Positions 7,707 to 16,570 of a stretch of DNA of 64,000 bases are shown here, piece after piece. The stretch comes from Clostridium_AF sediminicola (GTDB taxonomy: Bacteria; Bacillota; Clostridia; Clostridiales; Clostridiaceae). Each line of letters opens with the position of its first letter. The stretch's first letter is position 1. The stretch lies in the NCBI RefSeq assembly GCF_050402865.1, contig NZ_BAABMF010000014.1:62001-126000 (forward strand). The letters run 5' to 3'. Both the position numbers and the translations under genes were made by a program. A model generated the notes under the pieces. It saw only the letters and a program-made list of their open reading frames with translations. It ran no database searches and was not told where the DNA came from.

Positions 7707-9203
7707 ATGTTTCTAGAGATGAATAACATTGTACACATTTTTGGTTCAGTAAAAGCTTTGGACAATGTTTCACTTAGAGTTGATAAATCAGAAATACATG
7801 GACTGATGGGGGAGAATGGTGCAGGTAAATCAACACTAATGAATATTTTGGGTGGAACTTTTCCGCCAACATCTGGAGAGATATATTTTGATGGTAAAAA
7901 ACAAGAACAATTGACAACAAGCAAATCTAATGCTTTGGGCATAAGATTTATTCATCAAGAATTAAATGTAGTAAATGATTTGAAAGTTTATGAAAACCTT
8001 TTTTTATGTGAAGAAATTAAGAATAAATATGGTTTTTTAGATAAAAAGATTATGATAAAAAAAGCAGAAGAAATTTTTGAGAGAATGCATGTTGATATTG
8101 ATCCAATAGAGAAAGTAGAAAATTTGGATACTTCAAGGAAGCAATTAGTTGAGATTTCAAAGGCACTTTTATTTCAATCAAAACTAATAATTATGGATGA
8201 GCCAACTACAGCTTTAACAAATAAAGAAATTGATAACCTGTTTCAAATTATGAGAAACCTTAAGGAACAAGGAGTAAGTATTATTTATATATCTCATAAA
8301 ATGCCTGAATTATTTGAAATATGCGATAGATATACCGTGCTTAGAGATGGTAAATTTATTGATACAGGAAAGTTTTCTGATATTGATGAAAAGAAGGCTA
8401 CAGAGCTTCTCGTTGGACGAAGTATAGTAGATTTTTCAGTTGAAAAAGAAAAGGTTACTGGAGAGGTAGTTTTCAAAGTAGAAAATTTAAGTTGTGATAA
8501 TGCTTTCGCAAATGTTAATTTTGAAGTGAAAAAAGGTGAAGTAGTAGCTATTACAGGACTACATGGTGATGGAAGAGGAGAATTGGCTGAAGCATTATTT
8601 GGAGCAAGACAAGTTACAAATGGGAAAGTGATGTTAAACAACAAAATTCTAAACCTTAAAAGTATAAAAAAAGTTATGCAAGAAGGTATAAGTATGATAC
8701 CTAGGAATAGAAAAGAAAGAGGTATTATAAAGGATATGAGTATTCTAGATAATTTATCTATGGCTCATTTTGTTAATAAGCATAAGAGTTTATTAATTAA
8801 AAAATCTCAAGAAAAACAGCGCTTTGTTCGAAATCAAAAAATTACTGCTATTAAAGTTTCGAATCCAGAAGACTATATTACATCGCTAAGCGGTGGAAAC
8901 CAGCAAAAAATAATTATTGCTAGATGGCTTGATTTAGATTCTGATGTATATATTCTAGATAATCCAACACAAGGAATTGATGTTGGAGCAAAATTTGAAA
9001 TTTATAAAATAATCAATGAGCTAGCTATAAAAGGAAAGAGTATTATAGTATTTAGTGCAGAATTCCCCGAAATTTATAAAATTGCAGATAGGTGTCTTGT
9101 TATGTACAAAGGGAGAGTTAATGCTGAGTTGACGCGAGAAGAATTGACAGAAGTAAAAGTAATGTTCTATGCAACTGGCTCAAATATGGAGGTATTGAGA
9201 TGA
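7707..9203 (+). CDS. Sugar ABC transporter ATP-binding protein, RbsA/XylG/MglA class
   Basis: A 498-residue protein with two ATPase halves, the standard length for the class. The first half has an intact Walker A (GENGAGKST, 35-43) and Walker B IIMDEPTTAL. The second has the degenerate P-loop GLHGDGRGE usual for this class, signature LSGGNQQKI and NPTQGIDVGAKFEIY. It energises import with the permease, whose start overlaps this gene's stop by 4 nt (ATGA). GAGAGGATATGG precedes the start. The end of the protein diverges from the usual pattern but is of normal length. Confidence 0.93.
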   Translation: MFLEMNNIVHIFGSVKALDNVSLRVDKSEIHGLMGENGAGKSTLMNILGGTFPPTSGEIYFDGKKQEQLTTSKSNALGIRFIHQELNVVNDLKVYENLFLCEEIKNKYGFLDKKIMIKKAEEIFERMHVDIDPIEKVENLDTSRKQLVEISKALLFQSKLIIMDEPTTALTNKEIDNLFQIMRNLKEQGVSIIYISHKMPELFEICDRYTVLRDGKFIDTGKFSDIDEKKATELLVGRSIVDFSVEKEKVTGEVVFKVENLSCDNAFANVNFEVKKGEVVAITGLHGDGRGELAEALFGARQVTNGKVMLNNKILNLKSIKKVMQEGISMIPRNRKERGIIKDMSILDNLSMAHFVNKHKSLLIKKSQEKQRFVRNQKITAIKVSNPEDYITSLSGGNQQKIIIARWLDLDSDVYILDNPTQGIDVGAKFEIYKIINELAIKGKSIIVFSAEFPEIYKIADRCLVMYKGRVNAELTREELTEVKVMFYATGSNMEVLR

Positions 9204-10174
9204 GTACACAAAATTCATTGAAATCAAATATTGGATTAAAATTCAAAAAGTTTTATTCTGAATATACTTATATATTTTCTTTTGCGGTACTTGTAATAAT
9301 AGCGACAATTATTAATAAAAATTTTTTAACTTACTCTAATTTATCGACATTGATGCTTCAGTCAACTATTAAAGGAACAATAGCTTTGGGAATGACATTA
9401 GTCATTATTTCGGGACAGATTGATCTCTCGGTTGGATCTACTTGTGCATTGGTTGCAGGAGTAGGAGTGGTTGTTTTAAATAGTACTGAAAGTATACTAA
9501 TCATGCTGATATTTTGCATGGTGTTCGGTACAATTTTAGGAGCAGTTAATGGATTGTTGGTAACAAAAGGTAAGATAGCTGCTTTTATTGTAACATTAGC
9601 AACTATGAGTGCTTATCGTTCTATAATAGTTCAGCTAGGACAAGGTGGACCCTTTAATGTAAGCAGTGAGATGTATCAAGATTTTCGAATGATTGCAGTA
9701 GGCAATATTTTAGGAATTCCTAATCTTGCAATTATTTTTATAGCTATTACAATAATGTTTGCAATTATAATGGACAAAACTAAATTTGGAAAATATGTTT
9801 ATGCAGTTGGTTCAAATGAAAAGGCAGCAAAATTGACTGGGATAAATATTGATAATATAAAAATACTTTGTTTTTCTATTACAGGATTATTAACAGGTAT
9901 TTCTGCATTTTTACTTTCTTCACGCTTAACATCGATAACAGCGCCAAATGCAGGTATGTCTTTTGAATTGGATGCAATTGCAGCGGTAGCTATCGGTGGT
10001 ACAGCTATGAGTGGAGGTCGTGGTAAGATAGCAGGTACTTTTTTGGGCGCAATAATGTTGCAAATGATTGAAGGTATTTTGATTGCAGCGAAAATCCCAC
10101 CATTCTTAACTGGATTAGTAAAAGGTATTATTATTATACTTGCTGTTTTATTCCAGAGTAAGAAGGAAAAATAA
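9200..10174 (+). CDS. Sugar ABC transporter permease, RbsC/XylH class
   Basis: A 324-residue membrane protein with eight to ten hydrophobic segments. Family marks include LGMTLVIISGQIDLSVGS at about 70-87, GKIAAFIVTLATMS at about 130-143, and AIGGTAMSGGRGKIAGTFLGA at about 260-280, the conserved cytoplasmic region contacting the ATPase. It overlaps the ATPase stop codon, showing translational coupling. It should form the homodimeric channel of the importer. Confidence 0.94.
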   Translation: MSTQNSLKSNIGLKFKKFYSEYTYIFSFAVLVIIATIINKNFLTYSNLSTLMLQSTIKGTIALGMTLVIISGQIDLSVGSTCALVAGVGVVVLNSTESILIMLIFCMVFGTILGAVNGLLVTKGKIAAFIVTLATMSAYRSIIVQLGQGGPFNVSSEMYQDFRMIAVGNILGIPNLAIIFIAITIMFAIIMDKTKFGKYVYAVGSNEKAAKLTGINIDNIKILCFSITGLLTGISAFLLSSRLTSITAPNAGMSFELDAIAAVAIGGTAMSGGRGKIAGTFLGAIMLQMIEGILIAAKIPPFLTGLVKGIIIILAVLFQSKKEK

Positions 10175-10214
10175 GAATTAAAAGTTATAAAAATAATGCA
10201 GGGGGCGGTTGATT

Positions 10215-11144
10215 TTGAAACTTGGGTTTTTAACAGGAGCTTTAGAGAATATATCTTTTGAAGAAAAGATGAATTGGGCAAGTGAAGTAGGTTTTGATTG
10301 TGTGGAAGTTTCTTGTTGGCCACAAATGAATACAAGAGATTATTCTGCAAGTGACATAGATGTTGTTAAGCTTGATAACTATCATGCAGAGAATATTTTG
10401 CGATATCTTGACCAAAAGAATATTTCAATATCCTCTTTAGCATATTATGATAATAACTTACATGAAGATTTAAATTTAAGAAAGGGATATATTGAGCATT
10501 TAAAAAAAGTTATTGATGCAGCAGTATTATTAAATGTCGAATTAGTAGGAACTTTTGTGGGTAGAAACAGAGAGTTAAGTATAGAAGAAAATTTTAGAGA
10601 ATTTAAAGAAGTTTTTTCTGATATATTGGAATATTCAGAGAAAAAGAAAATAAAAATCATGATTGAAAACTGCCCAATGCCAGGTTGGAGTGTGGATGGA
10701 TTGGCAGGCACAATATCTTATTCTCCTGAACTTTGGGATGAGATGTTTAGGATTTTTCCTACAGAAAACTTTGGTTTAAATTATGATCCGTCGCATCTCA
10801 TGTGGCTGGGAATTGATTATTTAAAAGCTCTAAAAGATTATAAAGATAGAATATTCCACATTCATGCTAAAGATGGAAAAGTAAATTTTAAAAACAAACA
10901 TCAGTATAGTATATTTGGTAAGCAACTTGGAAAGAAAAATGGATTTGATATTGGTTGGGTTGATGCAAAAATTCCTGGTAAAGGAGAAATTAAGTGGGAT
11001 GAGTTTTTTGATACAATTAGAGAAATTGGGTATGACGGAGTAATTAGTATAGAACATGAGGATCCGGAATATGAAGATAGCATAAAAAAATGTAAAGAAG
11101 GTATTTTATTTAGTAAAAATTACTTAGAAAAATTTATTAAATGA
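10215..11144 (+). CDS. Sugar phosphate isomerase/epimerase family protein (TIM barrel)
   Basis: A 309-residue member of the xylose-isomerase-like TIM-barrel family (IolE/IolH/IolO, tagatose-3-epimerase relatives). Metal-ligand regions are visible: MIENCP at about 157-162, NYDPSHLMW at about 190-198, FHIHAKDG at about 217-224 and ISIEHEDPEYED near the C-terminus. The TTG at 10215 was chosen because GGGGGCGG ends 6 nt upstream; the alternative TTG at 10209 would almost touch that site. It probably isomerises or epimerises the keto-sugar made by the dehydrogenase encoded next. The substrate cannot be told from sequence. Confidence 0.88.
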   Translation: MKLGFLTGALENISFEEKMNWASEVGFDCVEVSCWPQMNTRDYSASDIDVVKLDNYHAENILRYLDQKNISISSLAYYDNNLHEDLNLRKGYIEHLKKVIDAAVLLNVELVGTFVGRNRELSIEENFREFKEVFSDILEYSEKKKIKIMIENCPMPGWSVDGLAGTISYSPELWDEMFRIFPTENFGLNYDPSHLMWLGIDYLKALKDYKDRIFHIHAKDGKVNFKNKHQYSIFGKQLGKKNGFDIGWVDAKIPGKGEIKWDEFFDTIREIGYDGVISIEHEDPEYEDSIKKCKEGILFSKNYLEKFIK

Positions 11145-11159
11145 AATTGGAGGTGAACT

Positions 11160-12194
11160 ATGACTATAAGAGTCGGTATAATAGGATGCGGTTCTATAGC
11201 AAGAGTTAGGCATGCACCAGAATATTTTAATAATCCTAATGCTGAAATAGTTGCTGTATTTGATTTGAATTTAAATAGAGCAGAGACTTTAGCTTCAAAA
11301 TATGGATGTAAAGTTGTCGGAAGTTACATGGATATTATTAACGATGATTCCATTGATGCAATAAGTGATTGTTCCACCAATGAGATGCATCACATAATTA
11401 CATCTACTGCACTTTTGAATAATAAAAGTGTTCTTTGCGAGAAACCTATGGCCATAAGTGTTGAAAATGCTCAAATTATTTTAGATGCAGAAAGTAAATC
11501 TAAAGGGATATTGATGCTAGATCATAATCAAAGACTAACAAAAGCTCATAGAAAAGTAAAAGAAATTTTGAAAAGTGGAGAACTAGGAAAGGTTATAACA
11601 TTTAAAACATCTTTTGGTCATAAGGGTCCAGAGTATTGGGGTTCAGATAAAAGTAAAAAAACATGGTTTTTTAATAAAAAAAGATCTGTTTTAGGTGTAG
11701 CAGGAGATTTGGGAATTCATAAAGTTGATTTGATTAGATTTTTATTAGAGGATGATATTTCTGAAGTTAGCGCTATGGAAGGAAATCTTCATAAAACTGA
11801 CGATAAAGGGAATCATATTGGTGTAAGTGACAATATGATATGTTTAATTAAAACAAAAAATGGTGTACTAGGTACTGCATCTTTTAGTTGGACTTACTAT
11901 GGTGAAGAAGATAATAGTACTATAATATATTGCGAAAAGGGCGAAGTTAGAATTTATGGTGATTATGAAAACCAAATAGTTATAAATAAATTTGGTAGTG
12001 AAATAATAAAATATCAAATTGAAAAAATACAAACTAACGATAATCAAACGTCAACAGGAGTAATTGATGAATTTATTGAGAGTATCGTGGAAGGCAGAAA
12101 ACCTGCTGTTACAGGGGAAGACGGAATAAAAGCATTAAGAGTTATTGAAGCAGCAATTAAATCGACAAAATTGAGAAAAAATGTTAAAGTGTAA
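11160..12194 (+). CDS. Gfo/Idh/MocA family NAD(P)-dependent oxidoreductase
   Basis: A 344-residue dehydrogenase. The Rossmann motif VGIIGCGSIARVRHAPEYF (about 5-23) starts the N-terminal nucleotide domain, CEKPMAISVENAQ (about 92-104) is the family EKP motif, and the C-terminal domain has AGDLGIHKVDLIRFLL, with a histidine in the usual catalytic place. It likely oxidises a cyclic polyol or a sugar carbon, as IolG and relatives do. It is the last gene of the LacI-controlled operon, 15 nt after the isomerase, with GGAGGTG before the ATG. Confidence 0.9.
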   Translation: MTIRVGIIGCGSIARVRHAPEYFNNPNAEIVAVFDLNLNRAETLASKYGCKVVGSYMDIINDDSIDAISDCSTNEMHHIITSTALLNNKSVLCEKPMAISVENAQIILDAESKSKGILMLDHNQRLTKAHRKVKEILKSGELGKVITFKTSFGHKGPEYWGSDKSKKTWFFNKKRSVLGVAGDLGIHKVDLIRFLLEDDISEVSAMEGNLHKTDDKGNHIGVSDNMICLIKTKNGVLGTASFSWTYYGEEDNSTIIYCEKGEVRIYGDYENQIVINKFGSEIIKYQIEKIQTNDNQTSTGVIDEFIESIVEGRKPAVTGEDGIKALRVIEAAIKSTKLRKNVKV

Positions 12195-12212
12195 TTTGTT
12201 GAGAGTATATTT

Positions 12213-12243
12213 AGGCCGCATTCCCAATTGGGGAATGTGGTCT
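12213..12243. terminator. Intergenic stem-loop between convergent genes
   Basis: A 13-bp stem with two G-U pairs (12213-12225 with 12231-12243) and a 5-nt loop, between convergent genes. No long T-run follows in either direction, so termination is likely but inefficient. Confidence 0.5.
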
Positions 12244-12244
12244 A

Positions 12245-12568
12245 CTAAGTTTCAGAAGTATTTTCATCCTCAGAAGTTGTAATTGTAGATTCATTATCTA
12301 CATGATGCTGAGTTTTAATAGATGTGACTATTGGTTTGATATCTATTAGTTCATCTGTATTAACGACAGTATTGTCATTATTATTTTGGATTTTTGTAAT
12401 TATTGGCTTATTATCTTTGTCCACTAAAACTGATAAGCCAGCACAAACGCCATCATTTACAAATAGATAATTAACACCTGTTTCTTTATCCAAGATAATT
12501 TTGCAACTACTACTTTTGCCATCTGGGTAAATAGCAGAAAATCTTCTTTTTTTCTTTTTTCTAAACAT
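12245..12568 (-). CDS. Hypothetical small protein, DUF6440-like
   Basis: A 107-residue protein. Residues 8-55 (FSAIYPDG, then KIILDKETGVNYLFVNDG and a short GLSVLVDKDNKPII strand) resemble the small DUF6440 domain, which occurs alone in many Firmicutes and has no assigned function. The C-terminal half is polar, rich in Thr/Ser/Glu/Asn and probably disordered. The N-terminus MFRKKKKRR is strongly basic. GGAGATG precedes the ATG. It lies 30 nt after the membrane-anchored protein on the same strand and may share its transcript. The domain name is from memory of the family pattern. Confidence 0.6.
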   Translation of the reverse strand: MFRKKKKRRFSAIYPDGKSSSCKIILDKETGVNYLFVNDGVCAGLSVLVDKDNKPIITKIQNNNDNTVVNTDELIDIKPIVTSIKTQHHVDNESTITTSEDENTSET

Positions 12569-12598
12569 AATTTCATCTCCTTCAAAAATTATTAAAAT

Positions 12599-13129
12599 TT
12601 AATGTATAGATTTTCTTTTATAATCAGATAACAAATAGGTTCCATTAGACATATTTACATATACTAGTTTTCCATTGTTATCAAACATACTCCAATAAAG
12701 TCCTTTTTTTAGATAGCTAGTACTTTTTTCAATATATGCAACACTTATATCTGGTATGTGGGCTAATAATCCATTATCCATTACAATTGAAATTGCCTCA
12801 TTTCTAGAGATATTTTTATCTAAATTAGTTTTATGGTATATCGTAGGTTTAAAATAGTTATTTTTAAAATCTAGCCATACAGCTATTTCATTCCCGGACT
12901 TATCATAACCAATAACTACAGTATAAGGTTTTTCGTTTTTTGTTTCAGGAATAGTATATTCGATTGATCTTACGATAGAAAGAATACCAGCATTAGTTAC
13001 TGTTCTTTTGCATATTGGTTCATGAATGGTTTTGTTGTAAATTTTTCCACCAAAGTGGTAGCTAGTAAAAGAAAAAAATATTAATAGAATAATTAGTTTT
13101 GATAGTCTCTTTCTTGTTTTCCAAGTCAT
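12599..13129 (-). CDS. Membrane-anchored protein, YpmB/PepSY-like
   Basis: A 176-residue protein with one N-terminal transmembrane segment (about 12-26), then an extracytoplasmic part with two PepSY-like repeats: YTVVIGYDKSGNEIAVWLDF at about 69-88 and GLYWSMFDNNGKLVYVNMSNG near the C-terminus. This layout resembles the Bacillus YpmB/DUF5590 proteins, whose role is not settled. A GGAGG site precedes the start and a sigmaA promoter lies about 60-90 bp upstream. The family assignment is moderate. Confidence 0.6.
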   Translation of the reverse strand: MTWKTRKRLSKLIILLIFFSFTSYHFGGKIYNKTIHEPICKRTVTNAGILSIVRSIEYTIPETKNEKPYTVVIGYDKSGNEIAVWLDFKNNYFKPTIYHKTNLDKNISRNEAISIVMDNGLLAHIPDISVAYIEKSTSYLKKGLYWSMFDNNGKLVYVNMSNGTYLLSDYKRKSIH

Positions 13130-13191
13130 TTTAAATCCTCCCTAATTAATGCATCAAAATTAATTTATGTAAAAAAATTGTAATTAATATT

Positions 13192-13220
13192 ATTTTATAG
13201 CCTTATTACTTGCATAACAA
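13192..13220 (-). promoter_or_regulatory. SigmaA promoter of the YpmB-like gene
   Basis: On the minus strand TTGTTA (13220-13215), a 17-nt spacer and TAAAAT (13197-13192). The predicted RNA starts about 55 nt before the coding start. Confidence 0.55.
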
Positions 13221-13260
13221 GCGTAAATGGAAAAAGTTACAAAAATGTTAAAATTACCTA

Positions 13261-13297
13261 AAAAAACAAGAAGGAGAACTATCCTTCTTGTTTTTTT
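13261..13297 (-). terminator. Strong rho-independent terminator of adhE
   Basis: A perfect 15-bp stem (13261-13275 with 13282-13296), loop of 6 nt, flanked by A- and T-runs on both sides. Read on the minus strand it ends the adhE transcript, and it is symmetrical enough to work both ways. Confidence 0.88.
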
Positions 13298-13342
13298 ATA
13301 GGTTTATTGATTTATTTCTAGTAATAGTAGTTAGCTGATAGA

Positions 13343-15967
13343 TTATTTTTTTTGCACAGTGTTCTTAGTTTCTTCTTTAACTACTTTTTTATCAAAAACA
13401 TTAATATACATTTGCTTAATTTCACTTATTAACGGGTATCTTGGGTTAGCACCTGTACATTGATCATCAAAAGCATTTTCACTCATTTTATCTAAAGTTG
13501 AATAGAACTTTTCTTCAGATACTCCAAATGCTTTTATTGTTGCAGGGATATCTACTTTAGTTTTTAATTCATCAATAGCTTTAATTAATAAATCTATTTT
13601 CTCATCATCGTTATTTCCACCAAGATTTAAGTAATCTGCAATTTTAGCATATCGCCATTTAGCATTTGGATATTTATATTGAGGAAATGCAGCTTGTTTT
13701 CTAGGATTATCTACTGCATTGAATTTAATAACTTCATTTATTAATAAAGCATTTGCAACTCCATGAGGTACGTGGTGTTCAGCTCCTAGTTTGTGTGCCA
13801 TTGAATGACAAACTCCTAAGAAAGCATTTGCAAAGGCCATACCAGCCATTGTTGAAGCATGTGCCATTTTTTCTCTTGCTTTTATACTATTAGTTCCATT
13901 TTCATATGCTTCAGGAAGGTATTTAAATATCAATCTAATTGCTTCAAGAGCCATACCGTTAGTATACTCAGATGCTAATACTGAAACATAGGCTTCAATT
14001 GCATGAGTTAATGCATCGATACCTGAAGCTGAAGTTAAACCTTTTGGCATATTCATCATAAGTTCTGCATCAATAATAGCCATATCAGGAGTTAATTCAT
14101 AATCAGCTAAAGGATATTTTGTTCCCGTTTTTTCATCTGTAATTACAGCAAATGGAGTAACTTCAGAACCAGTACCAGCTGATGTCGGAATTGCAACCAT
14201 AGTAGCTTTTTCACCTAAAGTAGGGAATTTGTAAACTCTTTTTCTAATATCCATGAATCTCATTGCTAAATCTTCAAATCTCACTTCTGGGTGTTCATAC
14301 ATAACCCACATAATTTTTGCAGCATCCATTGGTGAACCGCCGCCTAATGCAATTATCGTATCTGGTTTGAATATAGCCATTTCGTCTGCACCTTTTTTAG
14401 CTGTTGCTAACGTAGGGTCAGGCTGTACATCAAAGAATACTTTAAAATCTATATCAACTTCTTCGAGCACTTTAGTAACCATGTCTACATAGCCAAGGTC
14501 GTAAAGAACTTTATCTGTAACAATAAATGCTTTTTTCTTACCCATATCTTTTAATTCTTTAAGAGCTACAGGAAGACAACCAAATTTGAAATAAACTTTT
14601 TCTGGAACTCTAAACCAAAGCATGTTTTCTCTCCTCTCAGCAACACTTTTTATATTAAGAAGGTGTTTAACACCAACATTTTCAGAAACTGAGTTTCCAC
14701 CCCATGAACCACAACCGAGAGTTAATGAAGGAGCTAGTTTAAAGTTATATAAATCTCCGATAGCACCTTGAGAAGATGGCATATTGATAATTGTTCTTCC
14801 TGTTTTCATAGTTGCGCCGAATTTTGCAATTCTATCTCCACACTTCAATTGATCAGTGTATAGTGAAGAAGTATGCCCAAATCCGCCTAATTCAACAAGT
14901 CTAGCAGCTTTCTTTAATGCTTCATCAAAAGTTGAAACTTTATACATTGCTAAAACAGGAGAGAGTTTTTCATGTGAGAATGGTTCCTCCAGTTCAACTG
15001 ATTTTACTTCTCCGATTAAAACTTTTGCAGTTTCTGGAACTTTTACACCTGCCATTTCAGCAATTTTAAATGCTGATTGACCAACTATATTTGCATTTAA
15101 TTTTCCATCTATAACAATTACTTTTCTTACTTTATCTGCTTCATCTTTCTTTAAAATATAAGCGCCTCTTTCCAAAAATTCTTTTTTAACTTCTTCATAA
15201 ATGCTATCCATAACTAGTACTGATTGTTCAGAAGCACAGATTACTCCATTATCAAATGTTTTTGACATGAGTACTGAGTTAACTGCCATTTTGATATGAG
15301 CAGTTTCATCTATGATTGCTGGTGTATTACCAGCTCCAACACCTATTGCAGGTTTACCAGAAGAATATGCTGCTTTTACCATCCCAGGACCACCAGTTGC
15401 TAAAATAATATCAGATTCTTGCATTACGATGTTTGAAAGTTCAACAGATGGTTTATCTATCCAACCAATTATATTCTTAGGAGCACCAGCATTTACAGCG
15501 GCTTCTAAAATAACTTTAGCGGCTTCAATAGTACAATTAGTTGCTCTAGGGTGAGGAGAGAAGATAATAGCATTTCTAGTTTTTAAAGATATTAATGCTT
15601 TGAATATAGCAGTAGAAGTAGGATTTGTTGTTGGTATTATAGCTGCAACTACGCCTATAGGTTCTGCTACTTTTTGAATTCCAAATGCTTTATCTTTCTC
15701 TATAACTCCACATGTTTTTGAATCTTTATATTGATTATAGATATATTCTGAAGCAAAGTGGTTCTTTATAACTTTATCTTCAAGAATACCCATACCTGTT
15801 TCTTTTACGGCTATTTTAGCTAATTTGATTCTGGCATTATTTGCAGCCATAGCAGCTTGTCTAAAGATTTCATCAACCTTTTCTTGAGAATAAGTTGAGA
15901 ATTCTTTTTGAGCCTCTTTAATTTGATCCATTCTAATTTTTAGTTCTTCCACATTTGTAACTTTCAT
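13343..15967 (-). CDS. adhE: Bifunctional acetaldehyde-CoA/alcohol dehydrogenase
   Basis: An 874-residue fusion of normal AdhE length. The N-terminal aldehyde dehydrogenase (about 1-440) has the catalytic cysteine C244 in GVICASEQ and the cofactor segment ATGGPGMVKAAYSSGKPA. The C-terminal iron-dependent alcohol dehydrogenase (about 455-860) has GGGSPMDAAKIMW, TSAGTGSEVTPFAVITDE and the iron-ligand region GVCHSMAHKLGAEHHVPHG. It reduces acetyl-CoA via acetaldehyde to ethanol, regenerating two NAD+ in fermentation. AAGGAGTG lies 5 nt before the ATG. A consensus promoter with a Rex operator on the start point shows control by the NADH/NAD+ ratio. Confidence 0.97.
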   Translation of the reverse strand: MKVTNVEELKIRMDQIKEAQKEFSTYSQEKVDEIFRQAAMAANNARIKLAKIAVKETGMGILEDKVIKNHFASEYIYNQYKDSKTCGVIEKDKAFGIQKVAEPIGVVAAIIPTTNPTSTAIFKALISLKTRNAIIFSPHPRATNCTIEAAKVILEAAVNAGAPKNIIGWIDKPSVELSNIVMQESDIILATGGPGMVKAAYSSGKPAIGVGAGNTPAIIDETAHIKMAVNSVLMSKTFDNGVICASEQSVLVMDSIYEEVKKEFLERGAYILKKDEADKVRKVIVIDGKLNANIVGQSAFKIAEMAGVKVPETAKVLIGEVKSVELEEPFSHEKLSPVLAMYKVSTFDEALKKAARLVELGGFGHTSSLYTDQLKCGDRIAKFGATMKTGRTIINMPSSQGAIGDLYNFKLAPSLTLGCGSWGGNSVSENVGVKHLLNIKSVAERRENMLWFRVPEKVYFKFGCLPVALKELKDMGKKKAFIVTDKVLYDLGYVDMVTKVLEEVDIDFKVFFDVQPDPTLATAKKGADEMAIFKPDTIIALGGGSPMDAAKIMWVMYEHPEVRFEDLAMRFMDIRKRVYKFPTLGEKATMVAIPTSAGTGSEVTPFAVITDEKTGTKYPLADYELTPDMAIIDAELMMNMPKGLTSASGIDALTHAIEAYVSVLASEYTNGMALEAIRLIFKYLPEAYENGTNSIKAREKMAHASTMAGMAFANAFLGVCHSMAHKLGAEHHVPHGVANALLINEVIKFNAVDNPRKQAAFPQYKYPNAKWRYAKIADYLNLGGNNDDEKIDLLIKAIDELKTKVDIPATIKAFGVSEEKFYSTLDKMSENAFDDQCTGANPRYPLISEIKQMYINVFDKKVVKEETKNTVQKK

Positions 15968-16046
15968 AAAATCACTCCTTAGAATATTTTTGTTTCTAAC
16001 TCATAAACATATTATTATCAAAATTGATTTATTTCATTCAAATTGT

Positions 16047-16064
16047 TTGTTAATCATTTAACAA
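16047..16064. promoter_or_regulatory. Rex operator in the adhE promoter
   Basis: TTGTTAA-TCAT-TTAACAA, a perfect 18-bp match to the clostridial Rex box. It lies directly downstream of the adhE -10 box, over the predicted start point and 80 bp before the start codon. Rex, an NADH-sensing repressor, would block adhE when NADH is low. Confidence 0.88.
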
Positions 16065-16069
16065 TTATA

Positions 16070-16098
16070 ATTATAAAACTATGTTAAAAATTTGTCAA
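16070..16098 (-). promoter_or_regulatory. SigmaA promoter of adhE
   Basis: On the minus strand TTGACA (16098-16093), a 17-nt spacer and TATAAT (16075-16070), all consensus bases. The start point falls at about 16063, inside the Rex box. Confidence 0.88.
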
Positions 16099-16321
16099 TA
16101 CATTATAAGAAAAAAAATCAAATATATTTATGGATTTTAGGGTTTGCTAATATATAATTCTTGATAATCATATGTTAATACGTTGATAAATGCTGATTTG
16201 ATGCAGTTTCAGATGGGGGGATCACTTGGGTGTTATGTAAAGAATGAAACTTTCTAGTTTTTTTTCTATTTTGCCTAACATGGAAAATAGAAGCGTTTAA
16301 AAGGTAAAAAATAGATTTGAA

Positions 16322-16335
16322 TGTAACTGTTTACA
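16322..16335. promoter_or_regulatory. cre-like palindrome
   Basis: TGTAACTGTTTACA, a dyad with 5-bp arms that matches the CcpA cre consensus except at one centre base. It is followed by TTGACA (16343-16348), a good -35 box without a clear -10. It may serve the PrsW-family gene or adhE 350 bp away. Confidence 0.4.
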
Positions 16336-16382
16336 ATACAGATTGACAAAAAAATAACATTAGAATTAAAAATAAAGTATGA

Positions 16383-16423
16383 TTTAACCGCAAAAAAGTG
16401 ATTTGAGCTAAATTGCTTTTGTA
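16383..16423 (+). repeat. Intergenic hairpin element, copy 2
   Basis: Related to 4057-4100, with AACC(A/G)CAAAAA, a GCTAAATT or ACTAAATT loop end and a CTTTTTGT-type 3' arm. Several base changes in the arms are compensated by G-U pairs (GTGA opposite TTGC). It lies 150-190 bp upstream of the PrsW-family gene. Otherwise 15968-16570 holds only the adhE control region and the cre-like site. Confidence 0.45.
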
Positions 16424-16570
16424 TTTAAAATAAATTATATATCATAAATGAGTATGCACTAACGATATATTATGTATTAGTATATGTAGTATTTTTAAAG
16501 GTTAAGAGAATAATATGATATAATGGAGTTGAATTTTAACTTGAACAATTTGGATGAAGAGGTGAATTAT

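Noticed and set aside
9799..10350. A 183-codon open frame on the minus strand
   Set aside because: It overlaps the 3' end of the sugar permease and the start of the isomerase gene, and shows only mirrored hydrophobic composition.
12213..12243. A riboswitch or attenuator in the gap at 12.2 kb
   Set aside because: The gap is only 50 bp between converging genes; a simple stem-loop explains it.
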